Assembly (NCBI GenBank): GCA_030847615.1
Contig: JAUMIR010000001.1
Location: 291,550,187 to 291,614,186 of the forward strand
DNA from: Gambelia wislizenii
Lineage: Eukaryota > Chordata > Lepidosauria > Squamata > Crotaphytidae
Direction of reading: 5' to 3'
Length of the DNA stretch: 64,000 nucleotides
Made by a program: the position numbers and the translations under genes. Shown here piece after piece: positions 42,746-53,990 of the stretch. The notes under the pieces are model-generated. The model was not told the origin of the DNA. It saw only the letters and a list, made by a program, of their open reading frames with translations, and did not search any database. Within the stretch, counting starts at the first letter, position 1, and every line of letters begins with the position of its first letter.

Positions 42746-43679
42746 TCTTGGTGGCTCATCAGCCACACAGGTCATGGGGAATGTTTGGAAGCCATATTGC
42801 TGGTCGGCTCTGAATTCCTGCTTCTGGGGATATACAGAACTTCACAGAGGGGGCTGTTCTCTGCCTGGTGTGCCTCCTCTGCATTTAAGGCCAGGTTGCA
42901 CTCTCATCTGGCCTCATTCTTCCTAGGGTGGCTGTCCTTGACCTCTGCCTTCTTATGGCGTTGTAGCATTGTGTTCAAGATAGATTTCAGAAGAAGGAGG
43001 TAGGATTACCTGCTTTCCAAGGGGTGAGATCTCCACATAAGGAGCTCCAGGGGTTGGGGTTAAATGGATTCTCCTGTCCAGTTTAGAGGAGCCATTGACT
43101 GAACCATCCTGATGGTACCAGGTTCACCCCATAGTACTTCTCTGCCCCCAACAATACATATTTGACATACCAGCACTCAGGCCAGGCTGGCATCAGTGAG
43201 GAATGACTTATCTTTGCCCTGTGCAATGCCAAATTCTGCCAAAACAGTACTGAATAAAGTTCTGATTGTTTTTAACCCATTCCAATATGTTGTCCTCTAC
43301 TTGTCTGTGCACCTCCCCTCTTTCCCCCATTTCCATTTATTATCATTAGGGACACAAAGACCACTTCATTTTACATGACTCCGTGTTAATCCAGGATGCC
43401 AAAAAAATAATAAAAAATCTATTAAAGGCTGGGAAATCAAACGCAAGGTGTTCAAATAAAAACAAACAAACAGCAGGTTGGCATGATTTCCTGAGGATCT
43501 GGTTGTCTGACCCAGTATTTTCTACAATAGGATTTTGCTGAGTTCTGTGAATATAAATAAAACTTTTGAGAAATACTTTCAAATTTCTTACAAATATTGC
43601 ACTGTAGTACATTTAATCCCTGTAAAACATTTGAAATAGTTGTGGAAAGCTGTGCTTAATGCCTCTCTCAATTTTTTTT
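42746..43679. other. Nothing recognised
   Basis: Unassigned sequence. Confidence 0.35.
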
Positions 43680-43905
43680 AATTTATTTATTTATACCCCG
43701 CTCTTCAGCCACAAGGCTATCAGAGTGGCTTACAAATTGTTTTAAGCAATAGCTATTTACACATCTACACTGCATTAAACAGTTTCCAATGTGTGTTAGC
43801 TAATTGCCCTCCACAAGCTGGGTACTCAGTTTACCGACCTACGAAAGGATGGAAGGCTGAGTGAACCTTGGAGCCCGCTGGAATTGAATTTGGAGGGAGA
43901 GGTTT
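43680..43905 (-). mobile_element. L2-like tail joined to an inverted tRNA SINE
   Basis: ATTTATTTATTTATACCCCG and CACAAGGCTATCAGAGTGGC form an inverted L2-like LINE tail (compare 51,025-51,110). TACGAAAGGATGGAAGGCTG followed by AGTGAACCTTGGAGCC is the inverse of the SINE at 28,018-28,150. The SINE thus carries an L2-like tail. Confidence 0.65.
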
Positions 43906-44506
43906 CAGGGTTTGATTAGAGCCTGGGACAGGCTTCCTGTTTTGTTCTCTTTGCATTTTTAATCCTACTGTTGTTATTTTGGGAAGATTTAGTCCCACTT
44001 TCACAGTCAAAACTGCATGTTATGTTAATTCTATAGTATGCTGTTGGTCATTTTTCCTTTTCTTTTCCTTTTTAAATTCCACAGTAAATGTACACACTCC
44101 AGTCTGAATCTGGACCACCCCAAGCATAAAATGGAAGTTTAATTCTTCCCTCTCCAACCAGTTCCCCTTCCAGATCATCCCCTTGAGCAGCAGAATAACC
44201 CCCCCAACCAGTAGCATCAACGGGGTTAGGCTGCCGTTTTTAAAATGGCAGGCCAACAGTGAATGGAGGGAGTGCAGGAAGAAATACCCCAGAAGAAAAA
44301 AAAAACTTCCTTCCCCACATGAGATGATCTGTATTGGGGCCTCTCTGTTTTTGGAAGGAAAACTCCAAGTGCATCAGTCAGTTATATCTCCTTAATTAGG
44401 TTGTGTTGTAGTTTGATCCTTCATCTAAAATACATGTAGCAGTACTAGTGTTGTTTGTTTTAACCAGGTGCCCTTTCACACTACAAGTATAACCCAGTTA
44501 AAGAAG
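43906..44506. other. Nothing recognised
   Basis: CCCTTTCACACTACAAGTAT at 44,470-44,490 may be one end of a TTTCACACTAC-family MITE; the rest is unassigned. Confidence 0.35.
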
Positions 44507-44508
44507 TA

Positions 44509-44742
44509 CAGTGGGCCCTTGGTATCCAATGGGGTTGGGTTCCAGTATCCCCCGTGGATACCAAAATCTGTGGACAATCAAGTCCCATTATATACAATGG
44601 CATAGTAAAATGATACCTCTTATATAAAATGGCAAAATCAAGGGTTGCTTCTTGGAATGTATTTATTTATTTATTTAATATTTTCAAGCTGTGGATGGCG
44701 AAATCCGTGGATGCCAAATCCATGGATATAGAGGGCCAACTG
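44509..44742. mobile_element. Tigger-like MITE with TA flanks, second copy
   Basis: CAGTGGGCCCTTGGTATCC to ATATAGAGGGCCAACTG, bounded by TA at 44,507-44,508 and 44,743-44,744. Interior AAGTCCCATTATATACAATG matches 29,872-30,098. Contains an internal ATTT repeat. Confidence 0.85.
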
Positions 44743-44744
44743 TA

Positions 44745-45686
44745 AATGTGTTCCTAGGTAGTACTTCTTCAACAGAAGATTTGGTACAAGAGGCAGAAAT
44801 AACATGGAAATAAAAGGGATAAGTTCCAGATCACAAAAAGGAAGAGCAGTTCAACAAGTTTCAGCAATTTTTAAAAATTTGAAATCTAACAATATGCACA
44901 TGTGAAATCAAACCACCACCTCAGGTAAACCTTGTGTAAGTAAACAAAAACATTTGGGACCTTCTAAAGACCACTTTAAGACTTCTTCCAAAATGCATCC
45001 AGGGATGTCTTTCTCTTTCATCAGCCTCCACTTTTCGCATGATTTTTATTTTGGCAGAATATAGATCTATGTGTGTGGGGTTTTTTTTAATGCAAGGAGT
45101 AGATGGTAAGGCAGGCGTACCTGCTCTTCCCTCCTACCCATGTTTTGCTGTTCACACATGCTCAGTAAGTGATTCAGGAAGCAGCGGCTGTTCACCTGGC
45201 CGGTTCTAGGCAAGCACAGGTGGTTACAGTTGGGTTGGTTAGAGGAGAATCCCACTTTTACCCAACTCAAGCTTTATTGTATTTTTGCTGCAGACACACT
45301 GCTTGCAAACTGATACCATAAGTTTCTGTTTCCCTACCCCTCCTTCACCAGCTACCCAATGCTGATATTTATAAAAAACTTTCAGCTAGAAAGAGTAAAG
45401 GAGGAAAAGTGGGAACTGGGCAGGCATAAAAAGACCTTGTAAAAAGGAATGTCTTTGTCCTTGTTAACTGAGGCTCCCCTGTATTCTTTTGCACTCTTGT
45501 TCCTCAGAGCTGTTGGGCAACCTTGCAATAAGCCTTAGGTGGAGCTGGGGTTAACCCCATTTCTAGGTGGGGCTTCCTCCCCTCCCTCACTAGCAGAAGG
45601 GGATGTAAGGCCAGAGGATGATAAAAGACAGCAACCTTCCCCCAAACTACTACTCAGTGCATAGAAAGCATTCACTTGCACGAAGG
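44745..45686. other. Unassigned sequence
   Basis: No gene or repeat family recognised. Confidence 0.35.
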
Positions 45687-45691
45687 GCTCT

Positions 45692-46250
45692 ATCCTGAAC
45701 ATAAGTCAGCAAGTGCCTGAAAAAGCAGATGGTTGGTGTGTAAGAGCTGTAGAGTCCAGGTCAGTCAGGGGTTATCTGAGCAAGCTAAAGGGAGAAGCAC
45801 ACGGATAGTTGATAGCCAGCCCAGAGGTCATATCAACAGGTCAGAAATCCAGGCACATAAGCCAGCAAGAGGTTAACAGAGTAATCCAAAATGTAGCCAA
45901 TACAAGATCTCAAAAAACAGGAATGGTAGAGAGTACTGATAAGAGAGTTGTCAGCACTAAGGCTGAGAGAGAACTGCCGGGATATTTATGGGCAGCTCCT
46001 TCAAGTCCACATGTGCTTAATGATTGCCTAATGAAACACTGGGCTTGGTGTTTCTCCCTCCTTCACTCAGTGAAGGAAGGGGGCATGTCATCTTCAACAT
46101 CTGCAGCCTCTGCCAACTTCTTCTGGGGAGCAGGGTCCCCAGCCCCCATATCTTCAGATTCAGAGAGTTCCACTATCAGGAGGTGCATATTCCTGGCATT
46201 CTGCTGGCTCCTCTGCCTCATCTGAGTTGTCCAGAAGACGAGTTATGACA
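45692..46250 (-). mobile_element. Gypsy solo LTR
   Basis: About 559 bp, the reverse complement of the LTR at 2,173-2,759. Starts TGTCATAACTCG on the minus strand and ends TTCAGGATA (the older copy ends in GGACA). Flanks are GGCTC (45,687-45,691) and GGCTG (46,251-46,255), a 5-bp duplication with one change. No integrase or other internal sequence is attached, so it is a solo LTR left by recombination. A 138-codon plus-strand frame across part of it (45,809-46,225) is antisense to the element and not a gene. Confidence 0.8.
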
Positions 46251-46255
46251 GGCTG

Positions 46256-47449
46256 TAAGCAAGTTTACATTTAAAAAATAATAATTAACATTGCCAGGAA
46301 TTAAATGAATGGCCTATGTCTTTTCCTCCCATAAGAAATAACAATGAATAAAGGGATATAAAAGTGTACAAATAATTCTAGAGCTTGGCTATGCTGCTGG
46401 GTCAGGTATCTCTGTTTCTGATTCCATCCAAATAACAAATTTGTCCACATTATAGTTCAATTATGGACTGACAGAGAGCAGATAAAGACTTTAGGCTTAG
46501 CGTGTGCCTTAACTCTTCCTTCTAGTCCATATTCCTGGCATGTTTGATGTTTGTAGATTTTCTGTCTTGTTAGACAACCAACACAATACTGTTTGATTGT
46601 TTGCCATGTGAAAAACAAACTTGACAATTGGAAACTAGTTGTGGAGAAGAACTGGACCCATGGACAGGTTTCTGGGTAGATTTTTATACCCAGAAACCTT
46701 GAGAAGGCCTTGTCTTGCCACTGTGCATTAATTCTGGAGAAAACTAGAAATAAGACATGAGCCCGGTCAGCTAACTGTAGCATGCACAACAGCATTTCTA
46801 TTCTTCTGGGGCTCTGTTTTCATCCTTTGCTGTCTTGAAGTGCTCCATAAATAAATAAATAAATAAATAAATAAATGGAGCCCAATTAATTTTTGAAATA
46901 CTTAAATTATTACTGTTCTTAAAACAAACTGTCATTCTTTAAATGGAGATTATCACTGTTAAGTCACAATTTAAAAAAAAATTGAAAAATAATCTCAGGT
47001 GAGGGCAAAGCATTGCTGTGAAGTGGTGTGCCCAATGGTGGGTAATGCGCCCAATGGTCCCACCTTTAGCAAAAGGGCTGCCTGTGGACACAGATGTTTT
47101 GTACACAACATATTTCAGATCATGTTGCAAATAAGGAGAACAGTGGAGCCAGAGAGTCTGTGTCCTAGCAAAAGAGTGCTGCTTGCATCACTTCCTATCC
47201 TGATCCTCTCTCTATGCCACTTTTCCCCTGGATCTCTAGAGGCCAGTATGAACAGTAACTTAAGAAACATGCATGTGAATAAGTGACTCTTTCTCACTGA
47301 TGAGGAGGGAAGGTCTCTTGTTGAGGTACCCTAAAAAAATGTAATTATCACTCAGTTCAAAGGCAATGTTACATACAATGTAAAGTATAAATATTGATTG
47401 ATTTTAGACTGTATTTTATAGTCTTCTACAATACAACCCAAATATAAAA
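46256..47449. other. Unassigned sequence with an AAAT microsatellite
   Basis: Seven or so AAAT units at 46,847-46,876. A 112-codon minus-strand frame (46,457-46,795) has no recognisable domain. Confidence 0.4.
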
Positions 47450-47794
47450 GGCTCAGTTTAGATGTGACAGCATATGATTTTATTATAATCACTAAGAAAT
47501 CAAGAGCCATCAGCTCACGAGCTCCTTCTTCTCTCTCTTTGCAAAAGAGAAAGGAGATTGGAGACCTAATTTGTGACAAGTAATGCCTTGCTGTTTTGTC
47601 TGAATGTGGCAAACTATGGTCTGCCCAAACCATAATTTGCCACAATTGGAGGAAAGGACAAACTATGGTTTGAACTGGAAGTGTATAATCCTGCCCTCTC
47701 CTCTCTTCTATTTGTGTTTAAGAAAAAAGGAAGAAAATGCAATCCTAAGACTTGCTTCTGTAACCCTGGTTTAGCACTATATCTAAACTGAGCC
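47450..47794. mobile_element. MITE with GGCTCAGTTTAGAT termini
   Basis: 345 bp between GGCTCAGTTTAGATGT and its inverse ATATCTAAACTGAGCC. Inside, ACTATGGT and TGGTTTG blocks recur in both orientations (47,605-47,675). No target duplication was resolved and no other copy is seen in the window. Confidence 0.6.
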
Positions 47795-48429
47795 ACAATA
47801 ATTCCATTCATATACAAGCTGTTTCCCTTTTCTTAAAGTTAATCATTGATTACACTGGTGCACTGCAGTTTATGTAATACAGTATCTAAAAGGATGTTGG
47901 ATGTCAGGAAATCTCACATTTTAAGCTTGCCTGAGCCACAATTTTTAACCAAGTTTTAATGAAAAGTCTTTCAAGGCTTGGTGGAAAGTCATTTGCAGAT
48001 AAATTCTCTGTCTGCAGTATTGGGATGATCTAGCATGCAGCACTGTTACAGGAATTCCTGAAATAATGTATGTGAAGTGTTCTATATAGTGTAAGGCAGC
48101 AGTGGCCAATTTTTGTGGCAACTATGTTGTAAGTCAAGTCCAAAGTATAGATTAGTGCCCTTTGAAAGTGTACTACCTTGTACATGAAGTCCCATGTGTC
48201 ATGGGGTATTTATACTGCTAGTCTACTAAGCCAAAACACAGACAGTAATTCAGTTAGACAAAAAGAAACAGAGATGTGGGCCTAAGACTATGCCATAACA
48301 CTGACCCCCTTTTCATTTGTCTTCTGTCCAGCATTGCCACAAACATTAACAGCCTGTGCATTTTGGCTCTCCATCAGTAGTGGCCAATGGCTTCCATATC
48401 AGAGCTGTAGTGAATTTGCCTGGGTTTTA
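47795..48429. other. Nothing recognised
   Basis: Unassigned sequence. Confidence 0.35.
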
Positions 48430-48437
48430 TTCTACAC

Positions 48438-48812
48438 CAATGGTTCTTAGTCTTTTCTTTACCAGGGACCCCCTTTAAATATTTTTGCTGCCACAGATTC
48501 CCCAAGACTTAGTAACTCAAGATTTAAAACCTTAACAACAGCAACTACTACTACTACTACTACTACTACTACTGATAATAATAATAATACAGTTACACCA
48601 TCCATTAACCCTTGCCTCAAAGGCACTGAAGAGAAGAGAAGACTTCTCTCCAGCTTCTTCCTGAAAATTTGTGGCTGGAGTGGATTAAAGAAGAATGTGT
48701 AGGCCAAGCCAGCCAGCTTTTGCCTTGGCTCCTATCAAGTGGGCTGAGCAGCCTTCACGTCTTTACAGACCCCCTGTGAGGACATCCACGGACCACAGGT
48801 TAAGAACCACTG
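48438..48812. mobile_element. hAT element with perfect 8-bp duplication
   Basis: 375 bp, starting CAATGGTTCTTAG and ending with the inverse, GGTTAAGAACCACTG. TTCTACAC flanks it on both sides (48,430-48,437 and 48,813-48,820). The interior holds a CTA microsatellite (48,545-48,573) running into an ATA repeat. No transposase. The 8-bp duplication and terminal sequence identify hAT. Confidence 0.9.
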
Positions 48813-49113
48813 TTCTACACTTTAAATGCACTATCCAAGGTGCTGAGCTGCATTCAAAACAAGTTCAGAACCTTGGACAGTTCTAGAATCAAACCCAGAT
48901 TGGCTTCCCCACAAGTGACAGACACCACTACCTCTAATACTAAGCATTAATTAAACAACTAATATAACAGGAGTGTGTCATACTGTAAGGATGTTTAGTT
49001 TGCTATAGACCAAAAACTGTATATGTGGTTCCTGTTCTTTCATTGCCATTCCCAGGAAGGCCTTTCATATCTCTTTTATCCTGTCACAATAGATCCCTAT
49101 GGTAACTTAGTCC

Positions 49114-49707
49114 TAGGTCCTGTCTGTACGGTCACAATAATGCGAATGGGATGTGAAAGACTGGTGATCCGTTCATATGGATGTGCACACAAATTTGTGT
49201 CATTTCAAAGTGGGGCAGCAAAATCCACCACAAAGTCCAGGGCTTCGTACGGATTTTTTTAAAAGCTCCGTATGAAATGCAAATGTACAATTGTTTAAAC
49301 ACTCACATTTGCATAAATAGGAACAGGCAGTGCAAATCTGATTGGCTGGATGAGGATGGGGGCAGGGCTAGCAAAGAGGGAAAGCAGTTGTGGCTGTCAT
49401 GTTGGATTTTCGGCTGAGCGAGGCTCCAGTAAATCAATGAAATGGCAACTTTATACTCTTTTAAAAAATACTTTCTGTCTTTGTAAATCCAAAGTGCTGC
49501 TTGTGTGTGCCCTGGGAAACTGTTTTTTTTAAAATGGTGGTGGCAGATTTAAAATCACAAGTAAATCACTTGCAGCTGCCAGCTGGCTAGGGGGTCATGC
49601 GGAGTTTGGGGGGGTTCTTTTGGCCATGTAGGCATTTTGCATCATTGCGAACCCCTGCCTTTCCGAACATGTTCATATCTTTCCCCCCTCGTATAGATAA
49701 GACCATT
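49114..49707. mobile_element. Large MITE, GGTCCTGTC family, inverted copy
   Basis: GGTCCTGTCTGTACGG at the left and the inverse of GGTCTTATCTATACGAGG at the right. The interior matches 11,213-11,768 read on the other strand (GATTGGCTGGA, GGGGCAGGGCTAGCAAA, CATGTTGGATTTT). About 594 bp. Confidence 0.65.
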
Positions 49708-49993
49708 TACTTGAAGGCAGAGCTGCAATAGCCTGGAGGAAGAGTGAAGAGCCCCTTTTCAGCTACCATGCAGACAGAGTGCAGTCAGCGTGAACTAGGT
49801 CTTCTGTAGAAATGAATGCCTGGTTTGCACAATCTTCCTGTTTTGTTTTGAGAGGGAGGGACTACATCAGTCTGGTCTTCATGAGATCACATATGGCCTG
49901 TACTCATGCAGAGACCCTGCTTCATTCTACAGTTTGCCCATGTGGTAGAAGAAGTAGCAGCTTTCCCACTATTTCAATGCTGCCTCCAGGTGA

Positions 49994-50160
49994 ATAGAAT
50001 AGAATAGAATCTTTATTACAGTCATAGACCAGCACAGGTAAAAAGGGGATACAGATAAAGATAAAAACACAGGATAAAAACAGGCTAAAAGCAGTATTTA
50101 AAATATTAGCTCCAGTATAACAAGACTAGGTTGATACTATTCTACTGTTGAGGACATTGT
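49994..50160 (-). repeat. Possible LINE 3' fragment with GAATA repeat
   Basis: GAATAGAATAGAATAGAATC followed by TTTATTACAGTCATAGACCA and a run of AAAACA-rich sequence. An inverted pentanucleotide tail followed by a TTTATT block suggests a LINE 3' end. Family unknown. Confidence 0.4.
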
Positions 50161-50167
50161 CTGCCTC

Positions 50168-50690
50168 CAGGTGAACTTTATCAGACGGACCTCCCAAAAC
50201 ATCTCTTTAGTACCACATTTTGCAGCATTCTTTTCCTGGCACAATAACCCTTTTCACTGACCTGTAATTGTGAGAAAAGGCAGCCCCAGCATTACTGGAG
50301 CATGAACACTAGTTCTGTTTACTTCCACATTTGTGATCTTGGCGATGCTTGCAAGAAGATGCAAGCGCGGTAAAAAAAAGAAACACAAAAAGTACACACA
50401 AGCACAGAAACACACTAAAAAAGTTTTAAGTAAACCAGGGAGGTTCATAAAAAGAGTGTCCCCTACCTGGCTTTTGCGTTCTCAACCAGAAGAGTTCTGC
50501 CCATTGGTACTGTATTCACGAGATAAACATGGTGCGAGGTTTCAAATGCTGGCAATACTGGGAACAAAACACCATAGCAGATCTATTGACAGCTTGACCC
50601 ATCAATAAAAAAGTATATCTTATTAACAGCAGCGGAATGCTAAAGGACAATGTCATTTGGTATGCCCTTTCACATCCATTAGGCATTGTT
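50168..50690. mobile_element. Unclassified repeat, second copy of the 12.2-kb family
   Basis: Same orientation and order of blocks as 12,211-12,760, with indels. Diverged enough to be old. No open frame is shared by both copies. Confidence 0.55.
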
Positions 50691-50766
50691 ATGACTCTAT
50701 ATTTGGCAAGTGTGATAAAGTTTTGATAAGTGCAACCAAAAACCTTCTTCCCCACTGATTTCACTG

Positions 50767-50940
50767 AAGCAGGTGAAAGGCCCTCCCTCCATCCCAACTG
50801 CCACCGCCGTGCCCTTGGAGGGAGAGAAGAAGAGGAGGTAGGCTGAACTCCATCAGGCCTGGGCCCAGAAGCAGGTGAAAGGGCCTCCCTCCAGCCCAAA
50901 TGCCACCTCCCTGCCCTTGGAGGGAGAGAAGAATAGCAGT
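50767..50940. repeat. Tandem repeat, about 103-base period
   Basis: GAAGCAGGTGAAAGG at 50,767 and 50,870, followed each time by CCTCCCTCC, a CCCAA-TGCCACC stretch and CCTTGGAGGGAGAGAAGAA. Two units only. Confidence 0.75.
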
Positions 50941-50989
50941 ATCTGCTGGGTTTAATCCCTACCCCCACTGCCATTCCCTTTTCCTTATG

Positions 50990-51110
50990 TGTCATGTCTT
51001 ATTTAGATTGTAAGCCTGAGGGCAGGGAATTGACCATTTGTAAGCCGCTCTGATAGCCTTTGTGGCTGAAGAGCAGGGTATAAATACAATAAATAAATAA
51101 AAAATAAATA
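50990..51110 (+). mobile_element. L2-like LINE 3' tail
   Basis: GATTGTAAGCCTGAGGGCAG, TTTGTAAGCCGCTCTGATAG, AGCAGGGTATAAATAC and an AATAAAT tail. The inverted counterpart is at 43,680-43,740. Confidence 0.65.
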
Positions 51111-52395
51111 ATACTTCTCTCTGTGTTCTACCAAGCTTTCCACTCTAGTGGAAAGAAAACAAAATGCTGCTTCCATTCTTCTCCCTGTATCCCCCTTGGT
51201 GTCTTCTCTACCACAGAGTTCTGGTAGACAGGTTCACACAAGCTCCTTCTCATCAAGGACTTAATGATCTGGGCCACAAGAGGAGGAAGCAGACAACAGA
51301 GGACTCCAAGTTCCATGCAGGATGAATAAGAGAGAACAGATTGCTGCCCCCGATTAGTGTGAGCTCTGTTTTAAATCTGAAATCAAACCATTAATTGGTC
51401 AATCACATCAGTTAATTAATTTATGCGTTTAGCTCTACTATGTAGTAATTAAAGAAGTCTGTGGGATTTCCTCCAAGAACACAGTTATTAATCCCAATGA
51501 CCCAACTAAACTTCTGCTTGCTTAATTATATTTGTCTAATCTAATCCCCCAGTAGTTTAAACTGTATACAGTATTGTTTTCACTTCCCATCCTAAAGCAC
51601 TGTGTGCAGCAACAGTAAGACAAATAGGAAAAAAAGTCTGCCTTCTTGATACCATTTGATTTTTCAGCAATTTCTGAGACTACAGATTGTGAGATATTGG
51701 TGCTGCTACTCTGTGCCCTGGTAGGCTCTGTGGCTTCCAAAAGATGCAGATGTATGAAAGCTTGTAACCTTACCAAGACTTCCCTGTAGTCTCATGGGGG
51801 TCTGTCTCATCCTCACTTTTTGTCAACAAGTAAATGAGATTGCTGGACAAGATCATGTAGAAATCTGAATAGCGGTCTGCTGATTAAACCACCACCTATT
51901 GTTTTCTTCTCTTTCATGTCAGTTCTTCTAATCTCAGTGCTTACTCTACATATGGCTGTGAATGGAATTGGAAATGGATGATGGGTTGATTAAAATTAAA
52001 CATGATGAATTAGGCAGAGTAGGAATAGGCATAGAATTTCTTATCACTCATTGCACTGAGGCATCTTCATTTGTTTGAAAGGCCTAACCTAGATGTGGGA
52101 GATGTAAAATGTAAGCTACAGTGATGCCTTGATCCTCAACAAGTGTGTTTGGAAATCACACAATCACGGCCTCTCACTGCCAAGCATCAGTGTAGACATT
52201 ATGGCTCATATGTTAGGCTCTTCCTGCATGTATGAACTAGAGTAAAGTATTCTAGTTAGTTACATTTATACCTCAGGATGCTCATGTACCATTGTTGTGC
52301 TTGGATCTACAACTCATAACTATGAACTGAAATGCTTTCACCAGTTTCATCTGCTTAAAAAGCTACAGTCCTTCCTGTAACCTTTCAGGTTGTAA
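51111..52395. other. Unassigned sequence
   Basis: No gene or repeat family recognised across 1.3 kb. Confidence 0.35.
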
Positions 52396-52439
52396 TACAG
52401 GTTGAGGATCCCTTATCCTGGAATCGAAAATGTGCAATA

Positions 52440-53111
52440 CAGTTGCCCCTTCACATTCACGGCTTTCACACTTGCGGTTTTGATTATTCGCGGTTTAGCC
52501 CCAGCCACTTAGGGAAGGCTGGCGAGAGGCAGGGCAACCTCCTGCCTGCGTCTTCTCCTGCCTGCGTCTTCTCTGGCCTTCCAGAGGTGGCTCCGGGGCT
52601 TCAAAGTCCCAGAGTCCGCTGAGGAAGGCCGGGTGGGGTGGGGTGGGGTGGGCAGCTTCTCTCCCTCCCTCCCTCCCTCCCTCCCTCCGCCTTCCCCAGC
52701 CTTCCTGAGGAGACTACGAGGCTTCTAAGACCTGGAGTCCCCTCAGGAAGGCCAGGGAGAGGCAAGGCACTTTCCCTCCCTGCCCACATGCTGCCTTCCC
52801 TGGCCTTCCTCAGTGGGGTCCGGGGCTCCAAAACCCCGGAGTCCACTGAGAAAGGCCGGGAAGAGGCAGCGCAGCCTCCTCCCCGCCCACACGCTGCCTT
52901 CCTCGGCCTTCCTCAGCGGGCTCTGGGGCTTCTAAGGCTTGGAGTCCCCTCAGAAAGGCTGCGGAGAGGCCAGCCAGGCTGGCCAGACACCCTCCCGCTG
53001 CCTCCCTCCCTCTGGGGGGGGGGGCGCAGGAGCAGCAGTCGTTATTTGCAGTTTTTCCACATTCGCGGGGGTCTCAAGAACCTAACCCCCGCAAATGTGG
53101 AGGGACAACTG
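52440..53111. mobile_element. Inner Tigger-like MITE carrying a GC-rich array
   Basis: The left end is CAGTTGCCCCTTCACATTC and the right end AATGTGGAGGGACAACTG, with TA at 52,438-52,439 and 53,112-53,113. The ends match 55,015-55,241. Its interior (52,545-53,010) is a GC-rich tandem array absent from that relative. Being inside the outer element, it is the younger of the two. Confidence 0.85.
52545..53010. repeat. GC-rich minisatellite, about 105-120-base units
   Basis: Units share GCCTTCCTCAG or similar, then a GGGGCTTCTAAGRCYTGGAG or CCAAAACCCCGGAG block, CCCCTCAGGAAGGC, GGGAGAGGC and CTGCCTTCC. Roughly four imperfect units. Simple runs lie inside: GGGGT (52,631-52,652) and CTCC (52,659-52,688). 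The low stop-codon density produces a false 162-codon frame on the plus strand. Confidence 0.75.
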
Positions 53112-53559
53112 TACTTCAAAATCTGAAATATTAAAATATTAACATTAAAACAAAGATAAAAATAAAAAATATTTAAAATATTGTATAAAATTACCTTCAG
53201 ACGATGTGTATAAGGTGTCTATAAAACATAAATGAATTTTGTGTTTAGATTTGTGTCCCATCTCCAAGATATCTCATTATGTAAATGCAAATATTCCAAA
53301 ATCAAAAAAAATAAATAAATCCAAAGCATTTTGGGTATGGGATACTCAACCTGTATATTCTATGCTGTGTCACTGTTCCCAATGGCTGTTTTTCTTTTTT
53401 GGAATAATGTAATATGCTGTTGCTAGAACCACAAAATTCTTCCTTCCAAGTTGAACCTCTGTTGTAGAGAACACTCTACCCACATTTCAGGGATGCAACT
53501 TGAAAGCATTTTTCTCCTCTACCTTAAGATAACATCTTAGTTGTTATAGAAATTGTTGT

Positions 53560-53990
53560 GTGATTATCAGACAACAATATGTTTGCTGCATTTCTATACC
53601 ACTGAGGAGAAATTATCTGGGCAGTTCACAAAACAAAGGTTAAAACATTATAATCATTAAGGTTTTTTTGTGTGTGTGCACCCAACTTGTGGTGACCCTA
53701 AGGCAAATTTATCATGGGGTTTTCTTGGCAAGGTTTGTTCAGAGAGGTTTGCCAGAGTCTTCCTCTGAGGCTGAGAGAGTGTGACTTGTCCAAGATCACC
53801 CAGTGAGTTTCCAAGGCTGAGCAGGGATTTGAACCTTGGTCTCCAGAGTTCTAGTTCAACATTCAAATAATTGCACCTTGCTGGCTCTAATGAATTGTAT
53901 ATAGTACTTTGTTCTAATTTATGTGGTAAGCCCTATTGGATCCCAGGCTGGGAGAAATTGATAGAAATTAAATAAATTAAAATAAAATAC
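53560..53990. mobile_element. L2-like fragments flanking a Sauria SINE
   Basis: ATTTCTATACCACTGAGGAG (53,590) and TGGTAAGCCCTATTGGATCC with an AAATAAATT tail (53,925-53,990) look like L2-type LINE 3' pieces. The SINE described separately lies between them. Their relationship (one element interrupted, or two) is not clear. Confidence 0.4.
53665..53888 (-). mobile_element. tRNA-derived SINE, Sauria type, third copy
   Basis: Inverse of the family: GTGGTGACCCTAAGGCAAAT (BovB-like tail), CCTCTGAGGCTGAGAGAGTG, ATCACCCAGTGAGTTTCCAA and the inverted B box GGATTTGAACC, ending GCACCTTGCTGGCTC. Confidence 0.9.

Larger units (their letters stand above)
52398..53353. mobile_element. Outer Tigger/MER2-like MITE, split by an insertion
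   Basis: The left end is CAGGTTGAGGATCCCTTATC and the right end GGGATACTCAACCTG, inverted, with TA outside (52,396-52,397 and 53,354-53,355). The right arm contains CCCATCTCCAAGATATCTCA and TTATACAATATT-type blocks like those of MER2-type elements in mammals. The inner element at 52,440-53,111 is inserted at a TA near its left end. Confidence 0.8.

Noticed and set aside
45809..46225. 138-codon plus-strand frame
   Set aside because: It is antisense to a gypsy solo LTR and not maintained in the homologous LTR at 2,173-2,759.
52601..53126. Long open frames of 81 and 162 codons on opposite strands
   Set aside because: They lie in a GC-rich tandem array inside a MITE; low stop-codon density explains them and the peptides are low-complexity repeats.
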